From assembly GCA_902779705.1 (NCBI GenBank), contig CACZCR010000012.1:1-45155 (forward strand): a stretch of 45,155 nt of DNA, read 5' to 3'. Position numbers and translations under genes: made by a program. Below the pieces are notes generated by a model, which saw nothing but the letters and a program-made list of their open reading frames with translations, was not told where the DNA came from and did no database searches. This DNA is from an uncultured Bacteroidales bacterium. GTDB lineage: Bacteria > Bacteroidota > Bacteroidia > Bacteroidales > Paludibacteraceae. Shown piece after piece: positions 10,485 to 18,411 of the stretch; the first letter of the stretch is position 1; every line of letters starts with the position of its first letter.

Positions 10485-11783
10485 ATGAAAAACCGTTCTC
10501 TTCAAATTCGCCTCATCGTCATGAACTTCTTAGAGTTCGCTGTATGGGGTGCGTACTTGACCTCGATGGGTACGTACCTGTTCAAACAAGGTATGGGACA
10601 ACACATCGGATGGTTCTATTCCATCCAAGGAGTGGTAAGCCTCTTTATGCCGGCTTTGATGGGTATCGTAGCTGACCGTTGGATTCAAGCCCAAAAGACC
10701 TTGAGTCTGTGTCACGCATTGGCAGGTCTGTTTATGTGTGCTGCCGGCATCTATGCCTACACAGCTGCTGATGTACAATTCGGTATGTTGTTCACACTCT
10801 ACACCTTGTCCGTTGCATTCTTTATGCCTACTATCGCGCTGACCAACTCGGTAGCTTTCAATGCGCTGGTCAAAGCCAAGATGGATACGGTCAAAGACTT
10901 CCCGCCTATACGTGTGTTCGGAACAGTCGGATTCATTGCTACTATGTGGTGTATCGACCTGCTAGGATTCCAAGCTACGCCTTGGCAGTTTGTAGTCAGC
11001 GGTGGTCTATCGATCCTGTTGGCAGCCTACTCGCTGACCTTGCCCGCTTGCGAGATCAAACCGGCTGAAGGCGATGTCGACCTGGTAGAAGCATTGGGAC
11101 TGAAAGCGTTCACGCTCTTCAAGCAGAAGAAGATGGCCCTGTTCTTTATCTTTTCAATGATGCTGGGTATGTGTCTGCAAGTGACCAACTCTTATGCCAA
11201 TCCGTTCATCACCTCCTTTGGTGCGATCGAAGAGTTTGCCAACACCTTTGGTGTACAGCACGCCAACATCCTGATCTCTGTATCCCAGATCTGCGAAGCA
11301 CTCTGTATCCTTGCCATCCCGTTCTTCCTCAAGAAGTTCGGTATCAAGAATGTGATGCTGATGGCGATGTTCGCTTGGGTATTCCGCTTCGGATTCTTCG
11401 GTGCTGGTAACCCAGGTTTCCCCGGTGTGATTCTGTTTGTGCTTAGCTGTATCGTCTATGGTTTTGCCTTCGATTTCTTCAATATCTCCGGAGCACTCTA
11501 TGTCGATCAGGAAACCGAACCCACCCAGCGTTCGTCTGCACAGGGTCTGTTTATGATGATGACCAACGGTCTGGGCGCCACCATCGGTACACTCTCCGCA
11601 CAAGTTATCGTCAATCGTCTCGTTATGGCAGAAGAAGTAGTAGCTCAAGGTCCGTTGGCTGTTTGGGACGGATGGAAACAAGCGTGGTATATCTTCGCCG
11701 GATTTGCACTGCTGGTAGCTGTTCTGTTCTGGATCTTCTTCCCGAAGACACCCGTCAACAAAAATATCGAGGTCAAGCACTAA
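10485..11783 (+). CDS. MFS permease, nucleoside:H+ symporter (NupG/XapB-like)
   Basis: 432 residues with about 12 hydrophobic membrane segments. The N-terminus (LQIRLIVMNFLEFAVWGAYLTSMGTYL) and the PPIRVFGTVGFIATMW segment around residue 145 are typical of the nucleoside-proton symporter branch of the major facilitator superfamily. It probably imports nucleosides across the inner membrane; the exact substrate cannot be read from the sequence. It lies 20 bases after prfC. Its stop codon is already part of the AAATGGT repeat array that fills the gap to gldF. Confidence 0.85.
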   Translation: MKNRSLQIRLIVMNFLEFAVWGAYLTSMGTYLFKQGMGQHIGWFYSIQGVVSLFMPALMGIVADRWIQAQKTLSLCHALAGLFMCAAGIYAYTAADVQFGMLFTLYTLSVAFFMPTIALTNSVAFNALVKAKMDTVKDFPPIRVFGTVGFIATMWCIDLLGFQATPWQFVVSGGLSILLAAYSLTLPACEIKPAEGDVDLVEALGLKAFTLFKQKKMALFFIFSMMLGMCLQVTNSYANPFITSFGAIEEFANTFGVQHANILISVSQICEALCILAIPFFLKKFGIKNVMLMAMFAWVFRFGFFGAGNPGFPGVILFVLSCIVYGFAFDFFNISGALYVDQETEPTQRSSAQGLFMMMTNGLGATIGTLSAQVIVNRLVMAEEVVAQGPLAVWDGWKQAWYIFAGFALLVAVLFWIFFPKTPVNKNIEVKH

Positions 11784-11843
11784 ATGGTTAAATGACCAAA
11801 TGAACCAATAAATGGTACATGGTAAATGATCAAATGGTAAATG
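11781..11843 (+). repeat. AAATGGT-flavour degenerate tandem array (stop-to-start)
   Basis: The array starts in the TAA stop of the permease and ends in the ATG of the next gene. Units are AAATGGT (7) and AAATGAYC/AAATGRACC-like (8 or more), roughly alternating. Many units contain both an ATG and a stop (TAAATG, ATGA), so ribosomes could terminate and reinitiate across it. The same flavour occurs inside gltX at 15363-15396. Confidence 0.85.
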
Positions 11844-12506
11844 TTTGTTAAGGAACTTAGATATTATTTCTCCACGCCGATTGCGTACATCGTAATAGGC
11901 TTGTACCAATTGGCGATCAGTCTCTTCCTTTGGGTTATACCGGGTCAATGGAACATCGTTGACTCCGGTTATGCCCAAGTGGACGGACTCTTTCAACTCA
12001 GTCCTTGGCTGATGATGCTGTTGTGTCCAGCTCTGACGATGCGTCTTTTTGCCGAAGAACGGCAGTCCGGCATCTGGGATCTGATCCGTACTAAACCTAT
12101 CTCGTTGTGGCGAATCGTACTCTCCAAGTGGGCTGCAGCATGGATACTGGTGCTCATAGGTCTGTTGCCCTGCTTTGTCCACTATTTCATTGTGGCCAAT
12201 ATGGCGGAGCCTGTCGGCAATCTGGATAGCGGTGCGTTCTTAGGCTCTATGCTCGGACTGGTGATGATGAGTGGATGCTTCCTGGCTATAGGTGTACTCG
12301 CAGCCACTTGGAGCAAAAGCCAAATAGTGTGCTTCATACTGGGGGCGCTGATATGCTTCATCCTGTTCTGGGTACTACTCCAGGAACATTATCAAAGTAT
12401 ATCGCGCGGCGTATTGGATCTAAGAGACGTATTCTGGTTTCTACTGACTGCAACAGTCAGTCTAGTAACTGCCACACTAACCCTCGACTACTTGACACGC
12501 AAATGA
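11841..12506 (+). CDS. gldF: Gliding-type ABC transporter permease (GldF-like)
   Basis: 221 residues with about six hydrophobic segments. The opening KELRYYFSTPIAYIVIGLYQL and the LTMRLFAEERQSGIWDLIRTKPISLWRIVLSKW segment match the ABC-2-type permease GldF. In Bacteroidota, GldF works with GldG and the ATPase GldA; neither partner is in this window, and many non-gliding Bacteroidales keep GldF homologues. The start codon is the last unit of the upstream repeat array; no other good start precedes KELRYYF. The end overlaps the next gene by 4 bases (ATGA). Confidence 0.82.
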   Translation: MFVKELRYYFSTPIAYIVIGLYQLAISLFLWVIPGQWNIVDSGYAQVDGLFQLSPWLMMLLCPALTMRLFAEERQSGIWDLIRTKPISLWRIVLSKWAAAWILVLIGLLPCFVHYFIVANMAEPVGNLDSGAFLGSMLGLVMMSGCFLAIGVLAATWSKSQIVCFILGALICFILFWVLLQEHYQSISRGVLDLRDVFWFLLTATVSLVTATLTLDYLTRK

Positions 12507-12997
12507 CTCGCATAGGCGTATTATCGGATACACATGGTCTACTGGACAAACGCATCTTTGAGCATTTCAAAGATGTGGATGAGATATGGCACGCAGGAGA
12601 CATCGGTAGCTTCGAAGTGCTGCAACTGTTGCGCGAGTTCAAACCCACACGAGCTGTCTTTGGCAATATGGACTCCGGCGATGTACGATATTCGCTGAGC
12701 GAGTTCTACCGATTCCGTGTAGAGGATGTCCAAGTACTAATGACCCATATAGGCGGATACCCCGGGCACTACAACCCGTGGTTGATACCTATGTTCCAAA
12801 AAGAACCACCCGACCTCTTCGTTTGCGGACACAGCCATATCCTCAAAGTGATCTACGACAAGCAATGGAATTTCCTCACCATGAACCCCGGAGCGGCCGG
12901 CAAACAAGGATGGCAAACAGTGCAAACATTGCTCCGATTTACGATAAATGGTAAGCAAATAGAGGATTTGGAAGTGGTAGAATTGGGTAAAAAGTAA
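12503..12997 (+). CDS. Metallophosphoesterase, YfcE/MJ0936 family
   Basis: 164 residues. Calcineurin-like phosphodiesterase with the expected metal-binding motifs: D-T-H (LSDTHG, residues ~8-13), HAGDIG (~40), FGNMDS (GNxD type, ~65), MTHIGGYPG (~92) and CGHSH (~120), then NPGAAGKQG. The natural substrate of this family is unsettled; members hydrolyse phosphodiesters in vitro. The start at 12503 is preferred over longer in-frame options because it gives the canonical MTRIGVLSDTHG beginning and an ATGA overlap with gldF. Confidence 0.92.
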   Translation: MTRIGVLSDTHGLLDKRIFEHFKDVDEIWHAGDIGSFEVLQLLREFKPTRAVFGNMDSGDVRYSLSEFYRFRVEDVQVLMTHIGGYPGHYNPWLIPMFQKEPPDLFVCGHSHILKVIYDKQWNFLTMNPGAAGKQGWQTVQTLLRFTINGKQIEDLEVVELGKK

Positions 12998-13056
12998 CAC
13001 TTTGACAGTAAAAATGCATTTTTTTGCCAAAATATGTTATAAAACATATAAAAAAA

Positions 13057-13088
13057 TTTGGTCAATCCAAAAAAAAGCTGTATCTTTG
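13057..13088 (+). promoter_or_regulatory. Promoter of candidate small RNA
   Basis: TTTG at 13057-13060, 20-base spacer, TATCTTTG at 13081-13088. This fits the Bacteroidota -33/-7 consensus. No protein gene of usual size follows on this strand before a terminator. Confidence 0.85.
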
Positions 13089-13093
13089 CACTG

Positions 13094-13190
13094 TCAAAAG
13101 AAAAGAGCTAACAACACAATCTTTTTTGTACCTTAAATATAACAGACTAATACCTATGGAAAAAAAGCCGTCGCGAGGACGGCTTTTTTC
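13094..13190 (+). ncRNA. Candidate small RNA (~97 nt)
   Basis: The transcript would start about 6 bases after a strong -7 box and end at a strong intrinsic terminator at 13167-13189. It lies between the phosphodiesterase gene (ends 12997) and a convergent gene (ends 13224). It contains only a 13-codon reading frame (MEKKPSRGRLFSL) overlapping the terminator stem. It could be an independent sRNA or a leader-peptide-like unit. Orphan promoter-terminator RNA families such as Rfam Bacteroidales-1 are known in this order, but I cannot assign it to one. Confidence 0.6.
13167..13189 (+). terminator. Intrinsic terminator
   Basis: Stem GCCGTC/GACGGC with loop GCGAG, followed by six T, and preceded by an A run so it may also work in reverse for the convergent gene ending at 13224. 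Confidence 0.88.
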
Positions 13191-13223
13191 GTTATAGATG
13201 TTGATCAATCAATCTGAACCTGC

Positions 13224-13844
13224 TTATTTGAAAGGCTTAGCAAAATGCAATCTCGCTGACACATAAAAGCCCTGCGACATCGCATTCATCGTGTTCTTGA
13301 TAACCGGGTATCTATACTCAGCACGGATCTCCAACGGCACTGCCGGAACACCCGTCAAGTAGAATCCCAAACCGCCAAACACATCGACGTAGAAATTCTT
13401 CTCTTTGTCCCACTCATAGTTCTTCACCAGATACTGACCCAGATACGTACAATCGATCGACGCACCGCCATAGGGACTAAGTGCCAAACATTTGGCAAGA
13501 GGAATATAGAAATGCATGCTCGGTTTATAGCCTACCCAAGGTGTCACACCAACCTTGTCACTGGCATCCTTCACAATACCCAACTCCACATTGAGCAGCG
13601 ACATTCCCCAGTACTTATATCTGAAATCCAATATGCCTCCTTCGACAATATGCATATTGTCCACCAAATCATAGGTATAGCCCAACTCCAAGATCGTCAA
13701 CGACGATTTGCCGGAGTAGTTCATATAGCGCTGAGACAAGCGGGGACGCTGCTCCTTATCATCCTGACTAGCGGCATATATCTTAGCCGACATCATCAGC
13801 CCAAACAACACTACAAACAACGATACAATCAGACGTTTTCTCAT
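13224..13844 (-). CDS. Small secreted outer-membrane barrel-like protein
   Basis: 206 residues with a signal peptide (RKRLIVSLFVVLFGLMMSAKIYA, cleavage after YAA). The mature protein has repeated amphipathic beta-strand-like stretches (LTILELGYTYDL, MSLLNVELGIV, FYVDVFGGLGFYLTG) and ends GFYVSARLHFAKPFK, whose aromatic pattern fits a last strand of an outer-membrane barrel. It resembles short porin-like proteins of Bacteroidales. No specific function is recognised. It has its own promoter, divergent from that of gltX, and ends close to the terminator at 13167-13189. Confidence 0.65.
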   Translation of the reverse strand: MRKRLIVSLFVVLFGLMMSAKIYAASQDDKEQRPRLSQRYMNYSGKSSLTILELGYTYDLVDNMHIVEGGILDFRYKYWGMSLLNVELGIVKDASDKVGVTPWVGYKPSMHFYIPLAKCLALSPYGGASIDCTYLGQYLVKNYEWDKEKNFYVDVFGGLGFYLTGVPAVPLEIRAEYRYPVIKNTMNAMSQGFYVSARLHFAKPFK

Positions 13845-13863
13845 ATTATTGTCAATTTGGGTG

Positions 13864-13895
13864 CAAAGATACTATTTTTTTCGGATATACACAAA
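13864..13895 (-). promoter_or_regulatory. Promoter of the small barrel gene
   Basis: On the minus strand: TTTG (13892-13895), 20-base spacer, TATCTTTG (13864-13871), about 20 bases before the start codon. Confidence 0.88.
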
Positions 13896-13909
13896 TTTTA
13901 GTAAGATTT

Positions 13910-13941
13910 CTTGCATATGTGCGTTTTTTTTTGTACTTTTG
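13910..13941 (+). promoter_or_regulatory. Promoter of gltX
   Basis: CTTG (13910-13913), 20-base spacer, TACTTTTG (13934-13941), 24 bases before the gltX start. It is arranged back-to-back with the minus-strand promoter at 13864-13895; the two -33 boxes are only about 15 bases apart. Confidence 0.85.
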
Positions 13942-13965
13942 CAGCAAATTTAAGAAACAATATTT

Positions 13966-15591
13966 ATGGAAAGACCTGTTCGTGTTCGTTTTGCGCCCAG
14001 TCCTACCGGTGCGCTTCATATCGGCGGTGTTCGTACTGCCTTGTACAACTATCTTTTTGCACGCCAACATCACGGAGTCATGCTGCTTCGTATCGAAGAT
14101 ACCGACTCTACCCGCTTTGTTCCGGGAGCCGAGGAATATATCTTAGAAGCCCTTGATTGGCTGGGCATCGAGATAGACGAAGGACTGCGTATGAAGAAGG
14201 GAACCAAAGAGATCGAAGCCGTAGGCTCTCATGGTCCATACAGACAATCGGAGCGCCGCGAGATCTATCACCAGTATGTCAAACAATTGTTGGACTCCGG
14301 ACACGCCTATATAGCCTTTGACACACCTGCTGAACTGGAAGCCAAACGAGCAGAGATACCTAATTTTCAATATGACGCACGTACGCGCATGCAGATGCGT
14401 AACTCGCTGACTATGCCGGCTGAGGAAGTAAAAGCACTCATCGATAACGGCGAGAAATATGTCGTTCGCTTCCAAGTGGAGCCCAACGAGGACGTACACG
14501 TACACGACCTCATCCGTGGCGAAGTGGTCATCAACTCCAATATCCTGGACGACAAGGTGCTTTATAAGTCTGCAGACGATCTGCCTACCTACCACCTTGC
14601 CAACATTGTCGATGACCATCTCATGGAGATCAGCCATGTAATACGTGGCGAAGAGTGGCTGCCCTCAGCCCCACTCCACGTGCTGCTCTATCGTGCGTTC
14701 GGTTGGTCGGACACGATGCCCGAGTTTGCTCACCTCCCCCTACTGCTCAAACCGGACGGTAATGGCAAACTCAGCAAGCGTGACGGCGACCGACTCGGTT
14801 TCCCGGTCTTCCCGCTCGAGTTCCATAACCAGAAAGATGGCACTGTCTCATCCGGTTATCGCGAGTCAGGCTATCTGCCGGAAGCAGTCATCAACTTCCT
14901 GGCGCTTCTCGGATGGCATGGCACAGGCGACCAGGAGATGTACACTATGGGCCAACTGATTGAGCAGTTCTCGCTCGACCGCGTATCCAAATCAGGTGCT
15001 AAGTTCGACTATGAGAAAGGCAAATGGTTCAACCACCAATACCTCCAACTACGTTCCAACGAGGAACTGACTGAGATGTTCCTGCCGGTGCTTAATGAGA
15101 AAATTGCTCAATTGGACAATCAATCGTCAATCGTCAATCGTCAAATCGTCAATGACAAAGCGATGGTCGCTAAGGTCATCGGTTTGACCAAAGACCGCGT
15201 CAACTTTGTTCCGGAGCTGTGGGAGCAAACCAATTTCTTCTTCGTCGCTCCTACCGAGTACGACGAGAAATCGCTCAAGAAGCGTTGGAAAGAAGACTCT
15301 CCGCGTCACATGCAGGAACTCCTCGCCCTCTTGGAGACCGTCAGCGAAGAGGATTGGCACAAAAATGAACAAATGGTAAATGACCAAATGGTAAATACAC
15401 TTTGGCATCTTGACAAAGTGGTGATGCCTTGGATTGCCGAGCACGAATACGGCGTAGGCATCGTCATGAACGCATTCCGTATCTGCCTCGTTGGCGCAGC
15501 ACGCGGCCCGCATATCTGGGCAATCACTGACGTACTCGGCAAAGAAGAGACCCTTGCACGAGTGCGTACCGCATTAAAAATCCTAGGATAA
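13966..15591 (+). CDS. gltX: Glutamate--tRNA ligase, enlarged by two internal repeat arrays
   Basis: 541 residues; class I synthetase that charges tRNA-Glu. The HIGH-type motif is [19 protein letters not shown] (residues ~10-28) and the KMSKS-type motif is [11 protein letters not shown] (~266-276). Family members in Bacteroidales are usually a little over 500 residues. The excess is accounted for by two low-complexity inserts in the C-terminal anticodon-binding half: [11 protein letters not shown] near residues 384-397 and [11 protein letters not shown] near 466-477. Both are encoded by tandem repeats seen in the window as intergenic or insert elements. The last residues (ILG) and the stop belong to a third array that leads into recQ. 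Confidence 0.96.
   Translation: MERPVRVRFAPSPTGALHIGGVRTALYNYLFARQHHGVMLLRIEDTDSTRFVPGAEEYILEALDWLGIEIDEGLRMKKGTKEIEAVGSHGPYRQSERREIYHQYVKQLLDSGHAYIAFDTPAELEAKRAEIPNFQYDARTRMQMRNSLTMPAEEVKALIDNGEKYVVRFQVEPNEDVHVHDLIRGEVVINSNILDDKVLYKSADDLPTYHLANIVDDHLMEISHVIRGEEWLPSAPLHVLLYRAFGWSDTMPEFAHLPLLLKPDGNGKLSKRDGDRLGFPVFPLEFHNQKDGTVSSGYRESGYLPEAVINFLALLGWHGTGDQEMYTMGQLIEQFSLDRVSKSGAKFDYEKGKWFNHQYLQLRSNEELTEMFLPVLNEKIAQLDNQSSIVNRQIVNDKAMVAKVIGLTKDRVNFVPELWEQTNFFFVAPTEYDEKSLKKRWKEDSPRHMQELLALLETVSEEDWHKNEQMVNDQMVNTLWHLDKVVMPWIAEHEYGVGIVMNAFRICLVGAARGPHIWAITDVLGKEETLARVRTALKILG
15116..15155 (+). repeat. AATCGTC-flavour array inside gltX
   Basis: Units AATCGTC (7) and AAATCGTC (8) in tandem, in frame, encoding an insert rich in S, I, V, N and Q in the C-terminal half of GltX. 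Confidence 0.85.
15363..15396 (+). repeat. AAATGGT-flavour array inside gltX
   Basis: AAATGGT plus AAATGACC units (15-base period), in frame, encoding [11 protein letters not shown]. Same flavour as the intergenic array at 11781-11843 about 3.5 kb away. Confidence 0.88.
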
Positions 15592-15627
15592 CCTAGGACT
15601 ACCTAGGTCAACCTAGTTATACCTATG
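15581..15627 (+). repeat. CCTAGG-flavour array joining gltX to recQ
   Basis: Ten-base units ACCTAGGNNN repeated from within the last gltX codons, through the gltX stop, to the recQ start codon (final unit ACCTATG). The same flavour occurs at 38022-38107. Confidence 0.9.
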
Positions 15628-17328
15628 TCTCCCCGCGAAGCACTACATACTTATTTCGGATACGATGATTTTCGGCCACTACAGTCGGAAATCATCGATT
15701 CTGTTTTAAGCGGTCGCGACACCCTCGCGCTCATGCCGACCGGAGGAGGCAAGAGTATCTGCTTCCAGATACCTACACTCACTATCGCCTCCCAAGACGA
15801 GAACCGTCGTCTGTGCCTGGTCATCACACCCTTGATAGCGCTGATGAAAGACCAGGTAGAGAACCTACGCCAACGCAACATACAAGCCGTGGCCATCTAT
15901 ACCGGTATGAGTTATGACCAGCAACGAGTGGCACTCGACAACTGCCTGTTCGGCAACTACCATTTTCTCTACTGTTCACCCGAACGCCTCGAAAGCGAAC
16001 AGTTTCGCCAACGGCTCACAGAGTTGCCTATAGGCCTGATCGCAGTCGATGAAGCACATTGTATTTCCCAGTGGGGGTACGATTTCAGGCCATCTTATCT
16101 GCGCATAGGAACTATACGCCAAACACTCGCCCAGCAAGGCAAGCACATACCCGTTCTGGCACTTACTGCGACCGCTACACCACAAGTAGTCACCGACATC
16201 CAAGACCGATTGGACTTTCCGGAGCACAATGTGCTCAAGATGTCCTATCATCGTGATAATCTGCGATATATAGTTAGGCGAACGGAAACCAAAGAAGAAC
16301 AACTCATACACATTCTCACTCATGTTGCCGGATCGGCCATCGTCTATGTACGCAATCGTAAGCGCGCACAAGAGTTGAGCCAATATCTGGTGGCCAATGG
16401 TCAGACAGCCGACTTCTATCACGCCGGACTTAGCGCTGCCGAACGCAGTCTCAAACAACAAGCGTGGAAAGATGACCACACGCGAGTCATCGTTGCCACC
16501 AATGCTTTCGGTATGGGTATAGACAAACCCGATGTACGACTCGTCATACACGTTGATCTACCCGATTCGTTGGAAGCTTACTATCAAGAAGCCGGACGAG
16601 CAGGACGAGACGGGTTGACGGCCTTCGCTGTGCTGCTATACAACGACACAGATAAGGCCAAAGCCAAAAAACGCGTCTTGGACAACTACCCGCCACAAGA
16701 GTTTGTCGAGCAGGTCTATCACAAGACCATGGATTTTCTGCAAGTCGGTTTGGGTTCGGGTCTCAACCACACGTTTGCACTCCATCTGGACGAGCTATGC
16801 CATGTCATGCATCTGCCTGTTATCCAGACCTACGCAGCGCTACATCTGCTCTCTACAGCCGGATGGATCCATTTTGAGGAAGAGCGCGAGACGGCTCCAC
16901 GCGTACGCATCAATATATCACCCGAGATGTTGCGCGACTACCAACTCTCTTCTGCCCAAACCCAGATGCTGGACCGCCTGATGCGCAAGCACACAGGCAT
17001 ACTCACTGACCTGCAGATGATCGAGACATCCTCCAATCGCCTTCCCGAGCAAGACCACGACACACTCGTCTCGCTTGCCCAACGAGGTATCATCACCTAT
17101 CTACCGCGCACCGTCGCTTGTGCACTGACGATGACGCGCGAACGGGCAGACGAAGTGTGGCTGTCGGATACCGTCTATGACAAGCGACGCCAGACCTATA
17201 GCGAACGGCTCAAGGCAATGGTCGAATATGCCGAGCAGACACAGTTCTGCCGTGAGCAACTGCTCTTGGGCTACTTTGGCGAACACGATGCGCCAGTTTG
17301 CGGTAAATGTGATATATGTATACAATAA
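15625..17328 (+). CDS. recQ: RecQ-family ATP-dependent DNA helicase
   Basis: 567 residues; 3'-5' superfamily 2 helicase for DNA repair and recombination. Walker A is MPTGGGKSICFQIP (residues ~36-49), the DEAH box is VDEAHCISQWGYDFRPSYLR (~141), motif V/VI includes NAFGMGIDKPDVRLVIH and YYQEAGRAGRDG. The Cys-rich zinc motif CGKCDIC lies at the extreme C-terminus rather than straight after the helicase core, and no HRDC domain follows, as in the shorter Bacteroidota RecQ group. The start codon is formed by the last unit of the CCTAGG array. The stop overlaps a strong terminator. Confidence 0.93.
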   Translation: MSPREALHTYFGYDDFRPLQSEIIDSVLSGRDTLALMPTGGGKSICFQIPTLTIASQDENRRLCLVITPLIALMKDQVENLRQRNIQAVAIYTGMSYDQQRVALDNCLFGNYHFLYCSPERLESEQFRQRLTELPIGLIAVDEAHCISQWGYDFRPSYLRIGTIRQTLAQQGKHIPVLALTATATPQVVTDIQDRLDFPEHNVLKMSYHRDNLRYIVRRTETKEEQLIHILTHVAGSAIVYVRNRKRAQELSQYLVANGQTADFYHAGLSAAERSLKQQAWKDDHTRVIVATNAFGMGIDKPDVRLVIHVDLPDSLEAYYQEAGRAGRDGLTAFAVLLYNDTDKAKAKKRVLDNYPPQEFVEQVYHKTMDFLQVGLGSGLNHTFALHLDELCHVMHLPVIQTYAALHLLSTAGWIHFEEERETAPRVRINISPEMLRDYQLSSAQTQMLDRLMRKHTGILTDLQMIETSSNRLPEQDHDTLVSLAQRGIITYLPRTVACALTMTRERADEVWLSDTVYDKRRQTYSERLKAMVEYAEQTQFCREQLLLGYFGEHDAPVCGKCDICIQ

Positions 17329-17352
17329 AAGGACGCCCTTGAGCGTCCTTTT
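17327..17352 (+). terminator. Bidirectional terminator between recQ and tsf
   Basis: AAAAGGACGC - CCTTGA - GCGTCCTTTT, a perfect 10-bp stem overlapping the recQ stop. It can serve recQ on the plus strand and tsf on the minus strand. Confidence 0.92.
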
Positions 17353-17372
17353 ATCATCTTATCGGCTAACGA

Positions 17373-18365
17373 TTACTCCTCGTTGAGAGTGATACGACGG
17401 AAATCGATGATCTCCACACCCTTTTGTTTGAGTACATCCTTAACCAGCTCTTTGGACTCAGACATGATATATGCCTGCTCAACCAAAGTATTCTCTTTCA
17501 AGAACTTGCCCAGACGACCTTGAGCGATCATCTCAATCTTCTTAGCCAACTTATCCATGTTAGCCTCGGTCTCTGCAGTCACTTGAGCCTTGATGTCGCG
17601 AGCCTGCTGTGCCTGCTCAGCGGTGATCCAGCCCTTAGCCTGGTTCGACTCGATATGATCCTCGCTGTCTACGTGAGCGGGGTTGATACCGGCCTTGCGG
17701 ATAGCGTTCTCAACAGCCTTGTTGATCTCGTCCTGTTTGGTCTTCTCAACAGCTACAGAGAGCTCTTTCTGCTTAACCTCTTCTGCTACGTGATCTGCAT
17801 CCAGTGCGATAGGCGACATAGCGGCTACCTGCATCGAGATACCGTGAACGGTCTCATAATCAGCACCTGCGTTAGCTGCCACCAACGACGAGAGCTTGTT
17901 GCCCAGGTGGTTGTAAGCGTCTACTACCGGTGCCTCGAGGCATGCATAGTCAGCCAACTCCATCTTCTCACCCGTTACGCCGGAGCGCTCAGTAACGATC
18001 TCTGCTACGGTGAAGTTACCGATCTTCAAAGCAGCCAACTCGTCCTTGGTCTGCACTTTGTTATCCAGTGCAGCGTCCAGGATCAACTTAACCATACCTA
18101 CGAAGTCTTCGTTCTTAGCCACGAAGTCGGTCTCGCACTTCACGCCTACGATAGCGCCGAAGCCGTCTTTAGCTTTTGCCAAAACGCAACCCTCGGAAGC
18201 CTCACGGTCGCTACGCTTTGCAGCGATTGCCTGACCACGCTTGCGGAGCAAGTCCTTAGCTACCTCAAAATCTCCGTTAGCCTCTTCCAAAGCCTTCTTC
18301 ACGTCCATCATACCGGCACCGGTGATGTCACGCAATTTCTTGATATCTGCTAATGTTACAGCCAT
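17373..18365 (-). CDS. tsf: Translation elongation factor Ts
   Basis: 330 residues; nucleotide exchange factor for EF-Tu. The N-terminal UBA-like domain is LRDITGAGMMDVKKALEEANGD (residues ~10-31) and the catalytic core motif is KCETDFVAKNEDF (~76-88). The core has the two-domain insertion usual for Bacteroidota EF-Ts. It lies downstream of rpsB, the conserved order, with the whole 45-base gap made of an AAATTTG-like array. Confidence 0.97.
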   Translation of the reverse strand: MAVTLADIKKLRDITGAGMMDVKKALEEANGDFEVAKDLLRKRGQAIAAKRSDREASEGCVLAKAKDGFGAIVGVKCETDFVAKNEDFVGMVKLILDAALDNKVQTKDELAALKIGNFTVAEIVTERSGVTGEKMELADYACLEAPVVDAYNHLGNKLSSLVAANAGADYETVHGISMQVAAMSPIALDADHVAEEVKQKELSVAVEKTKQDEINKAVENAIRKAGINPAHVDSEDHIESNQAKGWITAEQAQQARDIKAQVTAETEANMDKLAKKIEMIAQGRLGKFLKENTLVEQAYIMSESKELVKDVLKQKGVEIIDFRRITLNEE

Positions 18366-18411
18366 AATTCTAAAATTTGAAATTTGAAATTTGAAATCTA
18401 AAATCTAAAAT
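18366..18411 (-). repeat. GAAATTT-flavour array between rpsB and tsf
   Basis: Heptamer units GAAATTT / AAATCTA in tandem (plus-strand reading). They fill the complete gap between the rpsB stop codon and the tsf start codon. In the gene direction the array contains repeated TTTTAGA units. Confidence 0.88.

Noticed and set aside
12275..12502. Longer N-terminus for the metallophosphoesterase
   Set aside because: It would overlap gldF by over 200 bases and precede the canonical MTRIGVLSDTHG start.
17424..18353. Long open frame on the plus strand opposite tsf
   Set aside because: It is an antisense shadow of a well-identified tsf gene with no family resemblance or promoter.
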